From Convivina praedatoris (GTDB lineage Bacteria; Bacillota; Bacilli; Lactobacillales; Lactobacillaceae), in contig NZ_CAKOET010000008.1 of NCBI RefSeq assembly GCF_933208495.1, positions 1 through 54,379 of the forward strand: DNA of 54,379 nt, in the 5' to 3' direction. The notes below the pieces were generated by a model. It was not told the DNA's origin. It ran no database searches and saw only the letters and a list, made by a program, of their open reading frames with translations. The translations under genes were made by a program, and so were the position numbers. Below, piece by piece: positions 11,596-19,962 of the stretch. The number at the start of each line of letters is the position of its first letter. Within the stretch, counting starts at the first letter, position 1.

Positions 11596-11958
11596 ATGCG
11601 AAAAACTTTTCGAATTAAAAAGCCGGAAGAATTTCAGGCCGTTTTTGGTCAGCATCGTTCGGTAGCCAATAAGTACTTTGTGGTTTATCAGGCGGTAAAA
11701 CCTACTCAAAAACATTTTCGCTTAGGCTTATCGGTTGGGAAAAAGATAGGGAAAGCTCATGATCGTGTCTGGGTGAAACGAAGAATTCGACAGACATTGT
11801 TGGAACTCAAGCCTGAGTTACCAGATGAGCTAGATATTTTAGTAATTGCCCGTCCAGCTGTGGCTGGAAAATCGCAACAATTTATTAAAAAACAACTGAT
11901 CCATGCCTTTCGATTGGCTAGGATAGTAAAGGATGAAGAGCATGCAAAAAGTAAATAA
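11596..11958 (+). CDS. rnpA: Ribonuclease P protein component
   Basis: Protein cofactor of RNase P, which binds the 5' leader of pre-tRNA. 120 residues with the usual HFRLGLSVGKKIG strand and a basic helix. The family's RNR box (usually RNxxKR) reads RVWVKRRIR here, so the conserved Asn is replaced while the flanking basic residues are kept; the fold and activity are probably intact. GGAG lies about 10 nt before the ATG. The 3' end overlaps yidC by 17 nt, so the two are coupled. Confidence 0.95.
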   Translation: MRKTFRIKKPEEFQAVFGQHRSVANKYFVVYQAVKPTQKHFRLGLSVGKKIGKAHDRVWVKRRIRQTLLELKPELPDELDILVIARPAVAGKSQQFIKKQLIHAFRLARIVKDEEHAKSK

Positions 11959-12784
11959 GTGGCTTAAGATTATCGGTCCGCTACCAATTGGCATGGCAAT
12001 TTTAGCCCTAGTTGGCATTGTAGTTGCTGGTTTTTCCTATTCAGGTAGTGTTGCGGGGACTGGTTTATGGGGCAGTATTGTTGCTGTATTTACCCGTTCA
12101 ATTTTAGGTGCTTCCAATTGGTTTGGCAGTAGCTATGGTTTAGGAATTATTATCTTTACGATATTGATTCGTTTTCTAATTCTTCCTTTGATGGTTTATC
12201 AAGTGGATAGTATGACTAAAATGCAGGCCTTACAGGGTGAGATTAAAGTCATTCAGGCTAAATACCCTGGTAAGGATGCTGAAAGTCGTCAACTTTTGAT
12301 GAATGAGCAGCAGGCGCTATATAAGGAACATAATGTACGGCCGTTTGCTTCAATGTTACCTTTGTTGGTACAAATGCCCATTTTGATTGCCTTGTATCAG
12401 GGAATTTTGAACTCGCCGGTGCTACGCTCGGGTCATTTTTTATGGTTGGAGTTAGGACAAAGAGATCCTTACTTTATTTTGCCAATTTTAGCCGCTCTTT
12501 TTACTTTTGCTTCGTCATGGCTATCAACGCAAGCCAATCCAGAACAAACGACGATTACGAAGTTAATGCCTTACATCTTCCCCGTAGTAATTTTCTTTAC
12601 TGCTTTAAGTGTGCCGAGTGCCCTTTCGCTTTATTGGGTAGTTGGTAATATTTTTCAAACCATTCAAACCTTTTATCTACAAAATCCTTTTAAATTACGT
12701 CAGGAACGTGACGCAGCTCGTAAGTTGGAACGTGACATTCAGCGTAAGATGCATAAGGCCCGTCGCGGACGCAAGCATCGGTAA
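11942..12784 (+). CDS. yidC: Membrane protein insertase YidC/OxaA
   Basis: Inserts and folds membrane proteins, alone or with SecYEG. 280 residues. An N-terminal hydrophobic segment is followed by the conserved YidC core, with the hydrophilic hairpin between TM segments (QALQGEIKVIQAKYPG), RPFASMLPLLVQMPILIALYQ and ALSLYWVVGNIFQT. A strongly basic tail of the ribosome-binding type ends the protein. Start 11942 fits AAAGGA upstream better than the in-frame ATG at 11933. Unlike many Gram-positive YidC1 proteins there is no lipobox cysteine at the end of the first hydrophobic segment. Confidence 0.95.
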   Translation: MQKVNKWLKIIGPLPIGMAILALVGIVVAGFSYSGSVAGTGLWGSIVAVFTRSILGASNWFGSSYGLGIIIFTILIRFLILPLMVYQVDSMTKMQALQGEIKVIQAKYPGKDAESRQLLMNEQQALYKEHNVRPFASMLPLLVQMPILIALYQGILNSPVLRSGHFLWLELGQRDPYFILPILAALFTFASSWLSTQANPEQTTITKLMPYIFPVVIFFTALSVPSALSLYWVVGNIFQTIQTFYLQNPFKLRQERDAARKLERDIQRKMHKARRGRKHR

Positions 12785-12815
12785 TTATAGCTTGTATGTA
12801 TAGGAGGGGGTTATC

Positions 12816-13739
12816 ATGATTGAAATGTTAAAAGAGACACCCCGTTTCAAGTGGTACCATGTGACGAATATGACTTCTGAGGATGAGTATCAGTTGATTC
12901 ATGAAAATCATTTAACTGATCAAATTCTCGGGTATGCTGTTGATAAAAACGAAAGTGTGCGCATGGAGTTTGACTCAGATGCTGATGAAACTTTGGTTAT
13001 TATGGATGTCATTTCGGCGCAACCAGAGCCAGTATTAACCCGTCCGGTAGGTTTTGTCATTGTTAAGGGTGATTTATATACTTTTGCTAATCGAGCGACC
13101 GATTACATTAAAAAAAGTATTCTTGAGCCTGATAAAGATATGGTGCGTAATTCAGAGGATCAAATGACGGTGTTCGAATTTATGATTACCGGAATTTATC
13201 CATTAATGACCCAGTATGCGGATCAGATTACCGAAATTAATCGTCAACGGCGAGCTATTCAAGCTCAGTTTGGTAATCGTAAGCATTTAACTAAGCAAAC
13301 TAACGATTTGTTACATCTTCAAATTCAGATGATTTATTTACAAAATTCGTTGGCTAATAATTTAATCATGTTTGATCAATTGCGCCGGGGTTATCAAAAT
13401 AAGATTTCTGAACAAGATTTGGATTATTTAGATGCTGTACGGGTGGAAGTTGATCAAGCCAAAGACATGGCTGGACTAGCAATGGAAGTGATTAATGCTG
13501 TTAGTGATGCGATTGGTAATTTAGGTAGTCGTGATTTGAACTGGACGATGAAGGTTTTGACGGTTTATTCTATTGTCTTAACTATTCCAACGATGGTATC
13601 TGGTTTTTATGGTGAAAATGTTAAGTACCTCCCCTTTGCCGAAGGTGAAAGTGGTTGGCTGATTACGATTTTTATTACCCTACTCTTAATGGGTGGGGCC
13701 ACTTATATTTTTTATCGATATGGCTTTTTACGAAAGTAA
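12816..13739 (+). CDS. corA: CorA-family divalent cation transporter with GEN instead of GMN
   Basis: 307-residue CorA family channel. A large cytoplasmic alpha/beta and long-helix domain is followed by two C-terminal membrane segments. The family's hallmark GMN at the end of TM1, which forms the Mg2+ selectivity loop, reads YGEN here (G266-E267-N268; codon GAA at 13614). A second CorA at 42369 has the canonical GMN, so the variant is not general to this genome. Substrate may differ from Mg2+. RBS AGGAGGGG is strong. Closed by its own terminator. Confidence 0.9.
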   Translation: MIEMLKETPRFKWYHVTNMTSEDEYQLIHENHLTDQILGYAVDKNESVRMEFDSDADETLVIMDVISAQPEPVLTRPVGFVIVKGDLYTFANRATDYIKKSILEPDKDMVRNSEDQMTVFEFMITGIYPLMTQYADQITEINRQRRAIQAQFGNRKHLTKQTNDLLHLQIQMIYLQNSLANNLIMFDQLRRGYQNKISEQDLDYLDAVRVEVDQAKDMAGLAMEVINAVSDAIGNLGSRDLNWTMKVLTVYSIVLTIPTMVSGFYGENVKYLPFAEGESGWLITIFITLLLMGGATYIFYRYGFLRK

Positions 13740-13765
13740 AGCGCAACGGTGGTTGGGCTTTTTTT
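13740..13765 (+). terminator. Intrinsic terminator after corA
   Basis: AGC-CAAC / GTTG-GCT stem with one internal G.G mismatch (13740-13747/13752-13759) followed by seven T. Confidence 0.65.
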
Positions 13766-13772
13766 GTTGCCC

Positions 13773-13801
13773 TTGATGGATAAAACTGGCGGTATTATAA
13801 T
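13773..13801 (+). promoter_or_regulatory. Promoter of the 55-aa membrane protein gene
   Basis: TTGATG (13773-13778), 17-nt spacer, perfect TATAAT (13796-13801). The only gene it can serve immediately is the small ORF at 13871. Confidence 0.7.
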
Positions 13802-13870
13802 CGACTTGTTTTTGCTATTATTAGGGATGTTAACTACCATTATGTATGTGATTATCACAGGGAGAATAAA

Positions 13871-14038
13871 ATGAAACAAACTACTGTTATTACGATTATT
13901 ATTTCTTTGCTACTTATGTTCCTTTCATTGGTAAGTTGGATCTTGAAGTCAACCGATTTATCGTTAATTGCGGCTAATTTGGCAACAATTGTACTGTTAA
14001 TTGCCTTTATTTGGGATAACCGCAATAATTCTAACTGA
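13871..14038 (+). CDS. Small two-span membrane protein (55 aa)
   Basis: Unrecognised small protein. It begins MKQTTVITIIISLLLMFLSL and has two hydrophobic segments (about residues 5-25 and 31-48) separated by the polar turn KSTD, ending with a hydrophilic DNRNNSN tail. GGGAG lies 9 nt before the ATG and a good promoter sits 70 nt upstream, so it is probably expressed. Single gene between corA and the parS site. Function unknown. Confidence 0.7.
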   Translation: MKQTTVITIIISLLLMFLSLVSWILKSTDLSLIAANLATIVLLIAFIWDNRNNSN

Positions 14039-14054
14039 GTAAATAGAGATAAAC

Positions 14055-14070
14055 TGTTTCACGTGAAACA
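14055..14070. other. parS: parS centromere-like site
   Basis: TGTTTCACGTGAAACA is a perfect 16-bp palindrome matching the parS consensus TGTTNCACGTGAAACA bound by ParB/Spo0J. The symmetry extends to 22 bp (14052-14073). It lies about 3 kb from oriC, where parS sites cluster. It also overlaps the leader of the next gene. No parA/parB genes are within the window. Confidence 0.92.
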
Positions 14071-14084
14071 GTTGAGTGGTGAGG

Positions 14085-14981
14085 ATGATGTTATTCAAAG
14101 ATCACACATATCAATTTGAGCCAGTAGTCCTTGATGTAAAAACTGAACGGATTATAAAAGACTTACCCTATGGGCGGGGAGTACGCCACTATTTAGATTT
14201 GTACTTACCGGTAGGATCAGGCCCCTTTCCACTTATTATTGACTTGTATGGAGGTGGTCTATTACGAGGCGAAAAGTCATCTTATAAACTACATCCTAGT
14301 TTGCGATTTGTTGATGATGGCTATGCCGTGGCTAGCCCTAATTACAGTCTTAATTCGGTAAATTCCATTAATTTTCCTAATCAAGTTGCTGAAATTCGGG
14401 CAGTGATTGAATATTGTCAAGCACATGCTGACCAATATTGCTTAGACAGTAGCCGTTTCTTTTTAATAGGTGAATCTAGTGGTGCCCAATTGGCTTTGTT
14501 GGCGGGGGCTAGCTTTTCAGCTAAAACTAATTTGGGTCATATGCCTGGTAAAAGTTTTCAAACTTCTTTTCCAACAATTAGCGGCATAATTGGCCTATAT
14601 GGCCCTTATGAATTAGATCAATTCCACCAACAGTTTCAACAACTAGCAATTCAACCTAAATTTCAGGAATGTGGTTTACCATTCTCGTTTGAAGGTATAG
14701 CGTTGGGGAAGAGAGCCCCTCATAAAGTACCTGAAAAGGTAGCTCAAGCTAATCCGTCTAACTATTTCACCACCAAAATGCCACCAGTCATGCTTTTAGC
14801 TGGTACGGCTGATCGAGTAGTCCCTTATTTACAAAGTGTTGACTTAGGTCGAAAATATCTAAAAATGGTTGGCCGACCGGCTCATACCCTATGGGTAGCC
14901 GATGCTAACCATGGGATTGCCGATTTTGATAACCCGACGATTCATCAGGCTAAATTGGATTTTTTGAGTAGTATTTGTTAA
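14085..14981 (+). CDS. Alpha/beta-hydrolase (esterase/lipase-like)
   Basis: Cytoplasmic hydrolase of about 298 aa in the BD-FAE/carboxylesterase group. The nucleophile elbow is GESSG, the acid is in AGTADRVVP, and the catalytic His is in DANHGIADF. The oxyanion-hole motif reads YGGG rather than the usual HGGG. Substrate cannot be told from the sequence. ATGs at 14085 and 14088 are both possible behind GGTGAGG; a GTG frame extends to 14076. The parS palindrome sits just upstream, so ParB binding could touch its transcription. Confidence 0.8.
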   Translation: MMLFKDHTYQFEPVVLDVKTERIIKDLPYGRGVRHYLDLYLPVGSGPFPLIIDLYGGGLLRGEKSSYKLHPSLRFVDDGYAVASPNYSLNSVNSINFPNQVAEIRAVIEYCQAHADQYCLDSSRFFLIGESSGAQLALLAGASFSAKTNLGHMPGKSFQTSFPTISGIIGLYGPYELDQFHQQFQQLAIQPKFQECGLPFSFEGIALGKRAPHKVPEKVAQANPSNYFTTKMPPVMLLAGTADRVVPYLQSVDLGRKYLKMVGRPAHTLWVADANHGIADFDNPTIHQAKLDFLSSIC

Positions 14982-14991
14982 AAATGGATAC

Positions 14992-15026
14992 AACAAAAGC
15001 CGTCTCAATCCGAGACGGCTTTTGTT
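14992..15026. terminator. Bidirectional intrinsic terminator
   Basis: AACAAAAGCCGTCTC / GAGACGGCTTTTGTT with a 5-nt loop, between the convergent esterase gene and the PspC-like gene. Confidence 0.9.
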
Positions 15027-15041
15027 AGTCATAATAATCTA

Positions 15042-15293
15042 TTAATCATGATCTTCGGGGGTTACATCACGACGCACATCAGCATCGCTTGAATCAAGAT
15101 GTTTATCATCGGGAATAAGCATCCAAGCCAATACATAGGCCAATGGTAGTGGGAAAAAGCCAACCATTACTGATAGGACAACAAATACCAAGCGAACTAA
15201 ATTGGCATCCCAATCAAAATAATTAGAAATCCCACCTAATACGCCACCCAGGACGCGGTTACTAGTGGAACGAGCAAATTTCTTTCCAGTCAT
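15042..15293 (-). CDS. PspC-domain small membrane protein
   Basis: 83-residue PspC-family protein: N-terminal basic segment, then RVLGGVLGGISNYFDWD and a hydrophobic hairpin (about 33-62) ending MLIPDD, followed by an acidic tail. PspC proteins take part in envelope-stress responses; in lactic acid bacteria short stand-alone versions are common and their exact role is open. The RBS region AAGGAG is present upstream. Monocistronic, ending at the shared terminator. Confidence 0.88.
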   Translation of the reverse strand: MTGKKFARSTSNRVLGGVLGGISNYFDWDANLVRLVFVVLSVMVGFFPLPLAYVLAWMLIPDDKHLDSSDADVRRDVTPEDHD

Positions 15294-15372
15294 TAGATTT
15301 CTCCTTGAATTTAAGTATCTTAACTTTAGAAGGGCTCAGGTAGAAAGTCAAGTGATATTTATGGATTGAAAA

Positions 15373-15401
15373 TTTACACTGAATTCTATTTTTGATACAA
15401 T
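15373..15401 (+). promoter_or_regulatory. Promoter of the tyrS T-box transcript
   Basis: TTTACA (15373-15378), 17 nt, TACAAT (15396-15401), about 10 nt before the T-box RNA begins. Confidence 0.7.
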
Positions 15402-15409
15402 AGCAATAT

Positions 15410-15616
15410 CATCTGTTGGCAAAGGGTATAAATAACGCGTATCAGAAAATTAGCGGTCGCTGAGAGCTAATCCGTTCTATACTTGAGTTACACAACAGGC
15501 ATTCGATGAGCGGTGGTCACGTTATAGCTGACGAAGTGGTGGGCGTTTTTGCCTACAATTTAGGTGGTACCACGGTCTAGCCGTCCTAATCATGGTTGAT
15601 TAGGATGGCTTTTTTG
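15410..15616 (+). ncRNA. T-box riboswitch (tyrosine) with terminator
   Basis: Stem I is closed by ATAACG (15432-15437) with CGTTAT (15520-15525). The T-box AGGTGGTACCACG is at 15562-15574 and contains the TGGNACC bulge that pairs with an uncharged tRNA acceptor end. It is followed by a strong terminator hairpin (15579-15616, AGCC-TCCTAATC / GATTAGGA-GGCT, then T-run). Read-through when tRNA-Tyr is uncharged would express tyrS. UAU/UAC specifier candidates are present near 15478 and 15522, but I could not settle which is used. Confidence 0.93.
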
Positions 15617-15634
15617 TATAAAAAGGAGAAAATA

Positions 15635-16894
15635 ATGAATTTTATTGAAGATTTAAAGTGGCGTGGAGCCTTGAACCAGGTGACTGATGAAGCTGGTCTG
15701 TTAGAAGCAATGGATAATGGGCAAATTGGTGCTTATGTTGGGACCGATCCGACAGCGGATTCTTTGCACTTGGGCCATTTAATTCCTTTTATGGTCTTAA
15801 AACGCTTCCAAAATGCAGGTGGTAAAGCAGTTATTATCGTGGGCGGTGTTACGGGGGCCATTGGGGATCCCCGGCCTACAACGGAACGGCAACTGCTAAG
15901 TACGGGACAGTTGGCTACTAATGAGGTTGGCATTAGCCAACAAGTTACTAAATTGTTTGGTAGTGATGGCACCAAAATTGTCAATAATAATGAATGGTTG
16001 GGGCAATTAACTTTACCGGAATTTTTACGAGATTATGGAAAACTTTTTTCAATCAACGTGATGTTGAAAAAGGATGTGGTGGCTTCGCGGTTGGCAACGG
16101 GTATTTCTTATACTGAATTCACTTACCAAATTTTACAAGCGATTGATTTTCTACAACTATGGCGACGTGAAAATGTACGTCTTCAAATTGGCGGATCAGA
16201 TCAGTGGGGAAACATTACCGCTGGAGTTGATTTGATTCATACTATTGAAGGAAATGGAGCCTCTGCCTTTGGTTTGACCATCCCACTAATGACTGATTCG
16301 ACTGGTAAGAAATTTGGTAAATCAGAAGGAAATGCCATTTGGTTAGATCCTAAAAAGACTTCTCCTTATACTTTCTATCAATTCTGGTTTAATCAAAGTG
16401 ATGCTGATGTGGTGAAGTATCTGAAGTACTTCACCTTCCTTAGTCCCGAAGAAATTGATGATTTGGCACAAGAAGTAGCTGAAAATCCTGGTAATCGTCT
16501 TGGGCAGCGCCGTTTGGCTCAAGAAGTGACCCGTTTTGTGCATGGACAGGCGGCAGTTGAAGAAGCCGAACAATTGTCAGCAGCGCTCTTTAGTGGAGAT
16601 GTTAGTGAATTAACAACAGAACAGATTGGTGATGTATTTGCTGGGGTCCCTAGTTTTGATATTATGAATGAACCGCAAAATATTGTTGATTTTATTGTTG
16701 CGGCCGGCATTGATAAGTCTAAGCGACAGGCCCGTGAAGATGTTAGCAACGGGGCAATTCACGTTAATGGGATTAAAATTACGGATCTTGAAACAATGGT
16801 CGATCCAAGGGCCAACTATGATGGTAAATATGTACTAGTCCGCCGTGGGAAGAAGAAATATTTCTTGGGTAAGGTACAAGGCACTGCCCTTTAA
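15635..16894 (+). CDS. tyrS: Tyrosyl-tRNA synthetase
   Basis: Class I aminoacyl-tRNA synthetase charging tRNA-Tyr. 419 residues: Rossmann domain with HLGHL (HIGH motif) and KFGKS (KMSKS motif), anticodon-binding domain, and a C-terminal S4 domain (RQAREDVSNGAIHVNG). Start 15635 follows AAGGAGAAAATA. The frame stays open back to 15596, but that would begin inside the T-box terminator. Regulated by the T-box upstream. Confidence 0.97.
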   Translation: MNFIEDLKWRGALNQVTDEAGLLEAMDNGQIGAYVGTDPTADSLHLGHLIPFMVLKRFQNAGGKAVIIVGGVTGAIGDPRPTTERQLLSTGQLATNEVGISQQVTKLFGSDGTKIVNNNEWLGQLTLPEFLRDYGKLFSINVMLKKDVVASRLATGISYTEFTYQILQAIDFLQLWRRENVRLQIGGSDQWGNITAGVDLIHTIEGNGASAFGLTIPLMTDSTGKKFGKSEGNAIWLDPKKTSPYTFYQFWFNQSDADVVKYLKYFTFLSPEEIDDLAQEVAENPGNRLGQRRLAQEVTRFVHGQAAVEEAEQLSAALFSGDVSELTTEQIGDVFAGVPSFDIMNEPQNIVDFIVAAGIDKSKRQAREDVSNGAIHVNGIKITDLETMVDPRANYDGKYVLVRRGKKKYFLGKVQGTAL

Positions 16895-17000
16895 TTTATA
16901 GCCTTTGATTGGATTAAGTTGCCCTTTAAAATTTATATTTTCCGGCTAAACCAATTATTACTTTAATTTCTGTTTAATGTAGGTGGAATACAATTCATCT

Positions 17001-17160
17001 AATGATATCGACGAGGTATCACAAAGTGGTTATTTACTTAGCGGATGCATCTATAAATACTTCTCTCTAAACCTAATTTATACCTTCTCTCCCCTGCATC
17101 TGTTAGGTAACCCACTGCGAATATAAAGGCAATCTAGCTTAGCTAGATTGCCTTTTATTT
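17001..17160 (+). ncRNA. Candidate small RNA with C/U-rich loops and terminator
   Basis: After a possible -10 (TACAAT, 16989-16994) the sequence folds into three hairpins. Hairpin 1 is GATATC/GGTATC (17004-17009/17015-17020). Hairpin 2 is a long one closed by AGTGGTTA (17025-17032) with TAACCCACT (17108-17116), then CGGATGCA (17042-17049) with TGCATCTG (17095-17102). Hairpin 3 is a perfect terminator (17125-17156). The loop of hairpin 2 holds two CTTCTCTC-type stretches, complementary to Shine-Dalgarno sequences. No ORF fits. The following 17161-17382 holds only AT-rich DNA, an ACCATT...AATGGT inverted repeat and the leader of the ABC operon. Confidence 0.5.
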
Positions 17161-17382
17161 TTATCTTACTTTAAGCTGATTTTTCTATAATTAATCTTAG
17201 GGATAAATTGGTAGTAGCTACTAGCGGTCTACTTTAAATTTGTACCATTTATTGCTATTATGAAAGTTATTGCTAATGGTCAAATTAGGCATGATACTTT
17301 TAGCCGTTAGATTAGTATAATAAAATTAGTATTATATTTAATAGGAATTAATTTTGTCGTAAGAACAGGAGATGCAAAAAGT

Positions 17383-18297
17383 ATGGCGTTGCTAGAATTG
17401 AGAAACGTTTCAAAAAACTTTGGTCATTATAAGGCCATGGACCAAGTTTCCTTTAATGTGGAAGCTGGTCGAATTGTTGGTTTGATTGGGCCTAATGGGG
17501 CTGGTAAATCAACGACAATGCGGGCAATCACTGGTTTGATGTCTTATTCATCAGGAGATATTACCTTTGATAACCAACCAGTAACTTTCAGTAATCATAA
17601 AGCGCTGGATAAAATGGGTAATTTGATTGAGTATCCTTCCATTTACCCTAATTTAACGGCTTTAGACCATCTGAATCTATATGCCATGGAAACTAAAGAA
17701 GCAGTTAATATCCCAGAATTGATGCACCAAACTGGCATTGATGGGGATAAATTTGGTAAGCGTAAGGCTAAAAACTTTTCGCTGGGAATGAAACAACGCT
17801 TAGGTATTGCGATTTCTTTGGTTCGTAACCCAAAGTTGGTCATCTTAGATGAACCAATGAATGGATTGGATCCTCAGTCAGTTCACGATGTACGTGAATT
17901 AATTCGTTCCTTAGCCAACAAGGGTGTTTCCTTCTTGATTTCTAGTCACTTGCTGGATGAATTACAACGTTTGGCAGACGATTTGGTTATCATTAACCAG
18001 GGTAAAATTATTAAAACAGCCAGCATGGAAGAATTTCTGCAAAACGGTCAGACTCAGATTTTAATTAAGACTAATGATAATCAGGCTTTGCTGTCACTGA
18101 CGAAAAAGTACAATTGGCAAGCTCATCTTGATGGTGATCGCGTTATTATCAACAAGGTTGACGGCATGACAGTCCAAGATGTCTTAGCTAAGGTTACGGA
18201 AGCTAAGTTAGAAGTGAAAACTATTAATACGGCTGAGGAGAACTTAGAAGAGCATCTGCTTAACTTGCTAAAAGATAATAAAAAAGAAGAGGCATAA
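17383..18297 (+). CDS. ABC transporter ATP-binding protein (BcrA-type)
   Basis: 304-residue ATPase of the bacitracin/lantibiotic-export (BcrA) group: Walker A GPNGAGKST, signature FSLGMKQRLGIA, Walker B LVILDEPMNGLDP, H-loop SSHLLDEL, and a C-terminal extension of about 90 residues typical of this group. Operon with two homologous permeases (18303, 19103), 5 and 23 nt apart. The likely role is export of, or protection from, membrane-active peptides; substrate is inferred from family only. Confidence 0.9.
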   Translation: MALLELRNVSKNFGHYKAMDQVSFNVEAGRIVGLIGPNGAGKSTTMRAITGLMSYSSGDITFDNQPVTFSNHKALDKMGNLIEYPSIYPNLTALDHLNLYAMETKEAVNIPELMHQTGIDGDKFGKRKAKNFSLGMKQRLGIAISLVRNPKLVILDEPMNGLDPQSVHDVRELIRSLANKGVSFLISSHLLDELQRLADDLVIINQGKIIKTASMEEFLQNGQTQILIKTNDNQALLSLTKKYNWQAHLDGDRVIINKVDGMTVQDVLAKVTEAKLEVKTINTAEENLEEHLLNLLKDNKKEEA

Positions 18298-18302
18298 TCG
18301 CT

Positions 18303-19079
18303 ATGCTGACTTTAATTAAACAGGAATATTTTAAAGCTTTCAAACAAAATCGGATGCATATTTGGTTGCTAACGATGTTCCTGTTCCCTATTTTTATTCT
18401 AGGTTTTTTCCCAGATCAACGGATGGAGACGGGTATCCTTAATTTGGGTCAGGGGCTCTTGCTAGTTAATTTACTTGGTATTATCCTAACGGCGCTTTTC
18501 ACCTCACAAGAATTTACCTACGGGACGATTCGACCACTGTTATCACGTCGTTTTAATCGAGCGGTCATCTTTATCAGTAAAATTATTGTAATTTGGTCGA
18601 GTTTTATCGGACTGTTTTTAGCCGATTTTCTAGGAACTATGGTGGGAAAGGTCCTATTCGCCCCACAATTTAATATGAATTTACAATATGGTGATCCAAC
18701 GGGCAATGGCTGGGAAGTTATTTTTAAAACGGTTGGGGAAACTATGCTCCAGATGATTTTCATCGCTGGTCTAGTCCTATTGGTGGTTAATATGGTTAAG
18801 ACATCTGGGGCTGCGGTCGCTTTAGGCGTGATAATGGTGTACGGTATTCCGGCTCTAACCGCATTATCAAGTTTCTTGATTCAACAAGTCCCTATCTTAA
18901 AGTGGGGGCCTTTACAGGTCTTTTTGGGCATTCAAAACATTGGTCGCTTAGGTGGGCAACCCGACTTAATGTATCAAGCCTTGGGTCTAACCGTTTCACA
19001 GTTGGTGACGGCCTACTGTCTATATACTTTAGCCATCTATGCTGGTGCTTATTGGATTTTCCAACGGCGCAGTGTGTAA
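18303..19079 (+). CDS. ABC-2 type permease (BcrB-like), first copy
   Basis: 258-residue integral membrane protein with about six hydrophobic segments, beginning MLTLIKQEYFKAFKQNR. It shares its layout and many residues with the next gene, for example TQEF/SQEF, YGTIRPLLSR and WIFQRRSV/LIFKRRSV, so the two arose by tandem duplication. Together with the upstream ATPase it would form a heteromeric exporter. The ribosome site before ATG 18303 is weak and lies within the end of the ATPase gene, suggesting coupling. Confidence 0.87.
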   Translation: MLTLIKQEYFKAFKQNRMHIWLLTMFLFPIFILGFFPDQRMETGILNLGQGLLLVNLLGIILTALFTSQEFTYGTIRPLLSRRFNRAVIFISKIIVIWSSFIGLFLADFLGTMVGKVLFAPQFNMNLQYGDPTGNGWEVIFKTVGETMLQMIFIAGLVLLVVNMVKTSGAAVALGVIMVYGIPALTALSSFLIQQVPILKWGPLQVFLGIQNIGRLGGQPDLMYQALGLTVSQLVTAYCLYTLAIYAGAYWIFQRRSV

Positions 19080-19102
19080 GTAACAAGTCATAAGGAGAAA
19101 AT

Positions 19103-19867
19103 ATGTTAACGTTACTCAAACAGGAATTTCTTAAATCCTGGAAACAGAACCGAATTTATATTTGGTTATTAATTGCTTTTATCGTTCCAATTGCTATGAT
19201 TAAAATTAATCCTACTCCAGTTGAATTGTTGAGTTTTGGTGGTGGTAGTGCGGTGGCTTACATTGGGGCCATTGTTATGTCAGCCTTGATTTTTACCCAG
19301 GAATTTAGCTTCGGAACGATTCGGCCTTTGCTATCGCGTAGTTACAGTCGTGGTGCGGTTTTCCTTAGTAAGGTGATCTACTACATTGCTGCCTACTTGG
19401 TAATGTTGTTAGTAGCCTTTATCGCAACTATGATTGGTAAATTAATTTTTGCCAATGATATTCCAGCAGCAACGATGAAGTTAGTTTGGCCAGCCATGGG
19501 AACTTATGTAGTTAGTTCCATTCTAGACATGGCATTTGTGACGGCCCTAGTACTATTGGTAAGTAACATTGTTAAAAGTTCTGGAGCCGCTATTGGGTTA
19601 GGAGTTTTGATGATGGTGGGAACCAGTGTATTGGGAGCCCTATCGAGTTATCTTGTTAGCCTCTGGGAGCCATTGAAGTGGAATCCTTTGCAATTAGAAC
19701 AGTTAATTAACTATTATGGCCGTAGCGGTGCTGATCTAAAAACCTTGAATATGATTAGTCAGCAGGCCTTTAAAACCGATATGTGGGTGCCACTATTGGT
19801 CTTTGGGCTCTATCTATTGGTTATCTATGTAATTGCTTATTTGATTTTTAAACGTCGCAGTGTTTAA
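19103..19867 (+). CDS. ABC-2 type permease (BcrB-like), second copy
   Basis: 254-residue paralogue of the preceding permease, beginning MLTLLKQEFLKSWKQNRIYI, with TQEFSFGTIRPLLSRSYSRG and the same C-terminal YLIFKRRSV. About six membrane spans. AAGGAG lies 8 nt before the ATG. Last gene of the exporter operon, which ends at the terminator at 19878. Retention of two diverged copies suggests a heterodimeric membrane part. Confidence 0.87.
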   Translation: MLTLLKQEFLKSWKQNRIYIWLLIAFIVPIAMIKINPTPVELLSFGGGSAVAYIGAIVMSALIFTQEFSFGTIRPLLSRSYSRGAVFLSKVIYYIAAYLVMLLVAFIATMIGKLIFANDIPAATMKLVWPAMGTYVVSSILDMAFVTALVLLVSNIVKSSGAAIGLGVLMMVGTSVLGALSSYLVSLWEPLKWNPLQLEQLINYYGRSGADLKTLNMISQQAFKTDMWVPLLVFGLYLLVIYVIAYLIFKRRSV

Positions 19868-19877
19868 AAATTATCAA

Positions 19878-19908
19878 GAGCTCAGCTTAGGCTGGGCTCT
19901 TTCTTTTT
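19878..19908 (+). terminator. Intrinsic terminator of the ABC exporter operon
   Basis: GAGCTCAGC / GCTGGGCTC (one wobble), TTAG loop, followed by a T-rich tail. Confidence 0.85.
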
Positions 19909-19962
19909 AACCTTTAAAGGTGCATACTGTGCAAGTAAATAAACGCATAAAAGGAGTAACTT

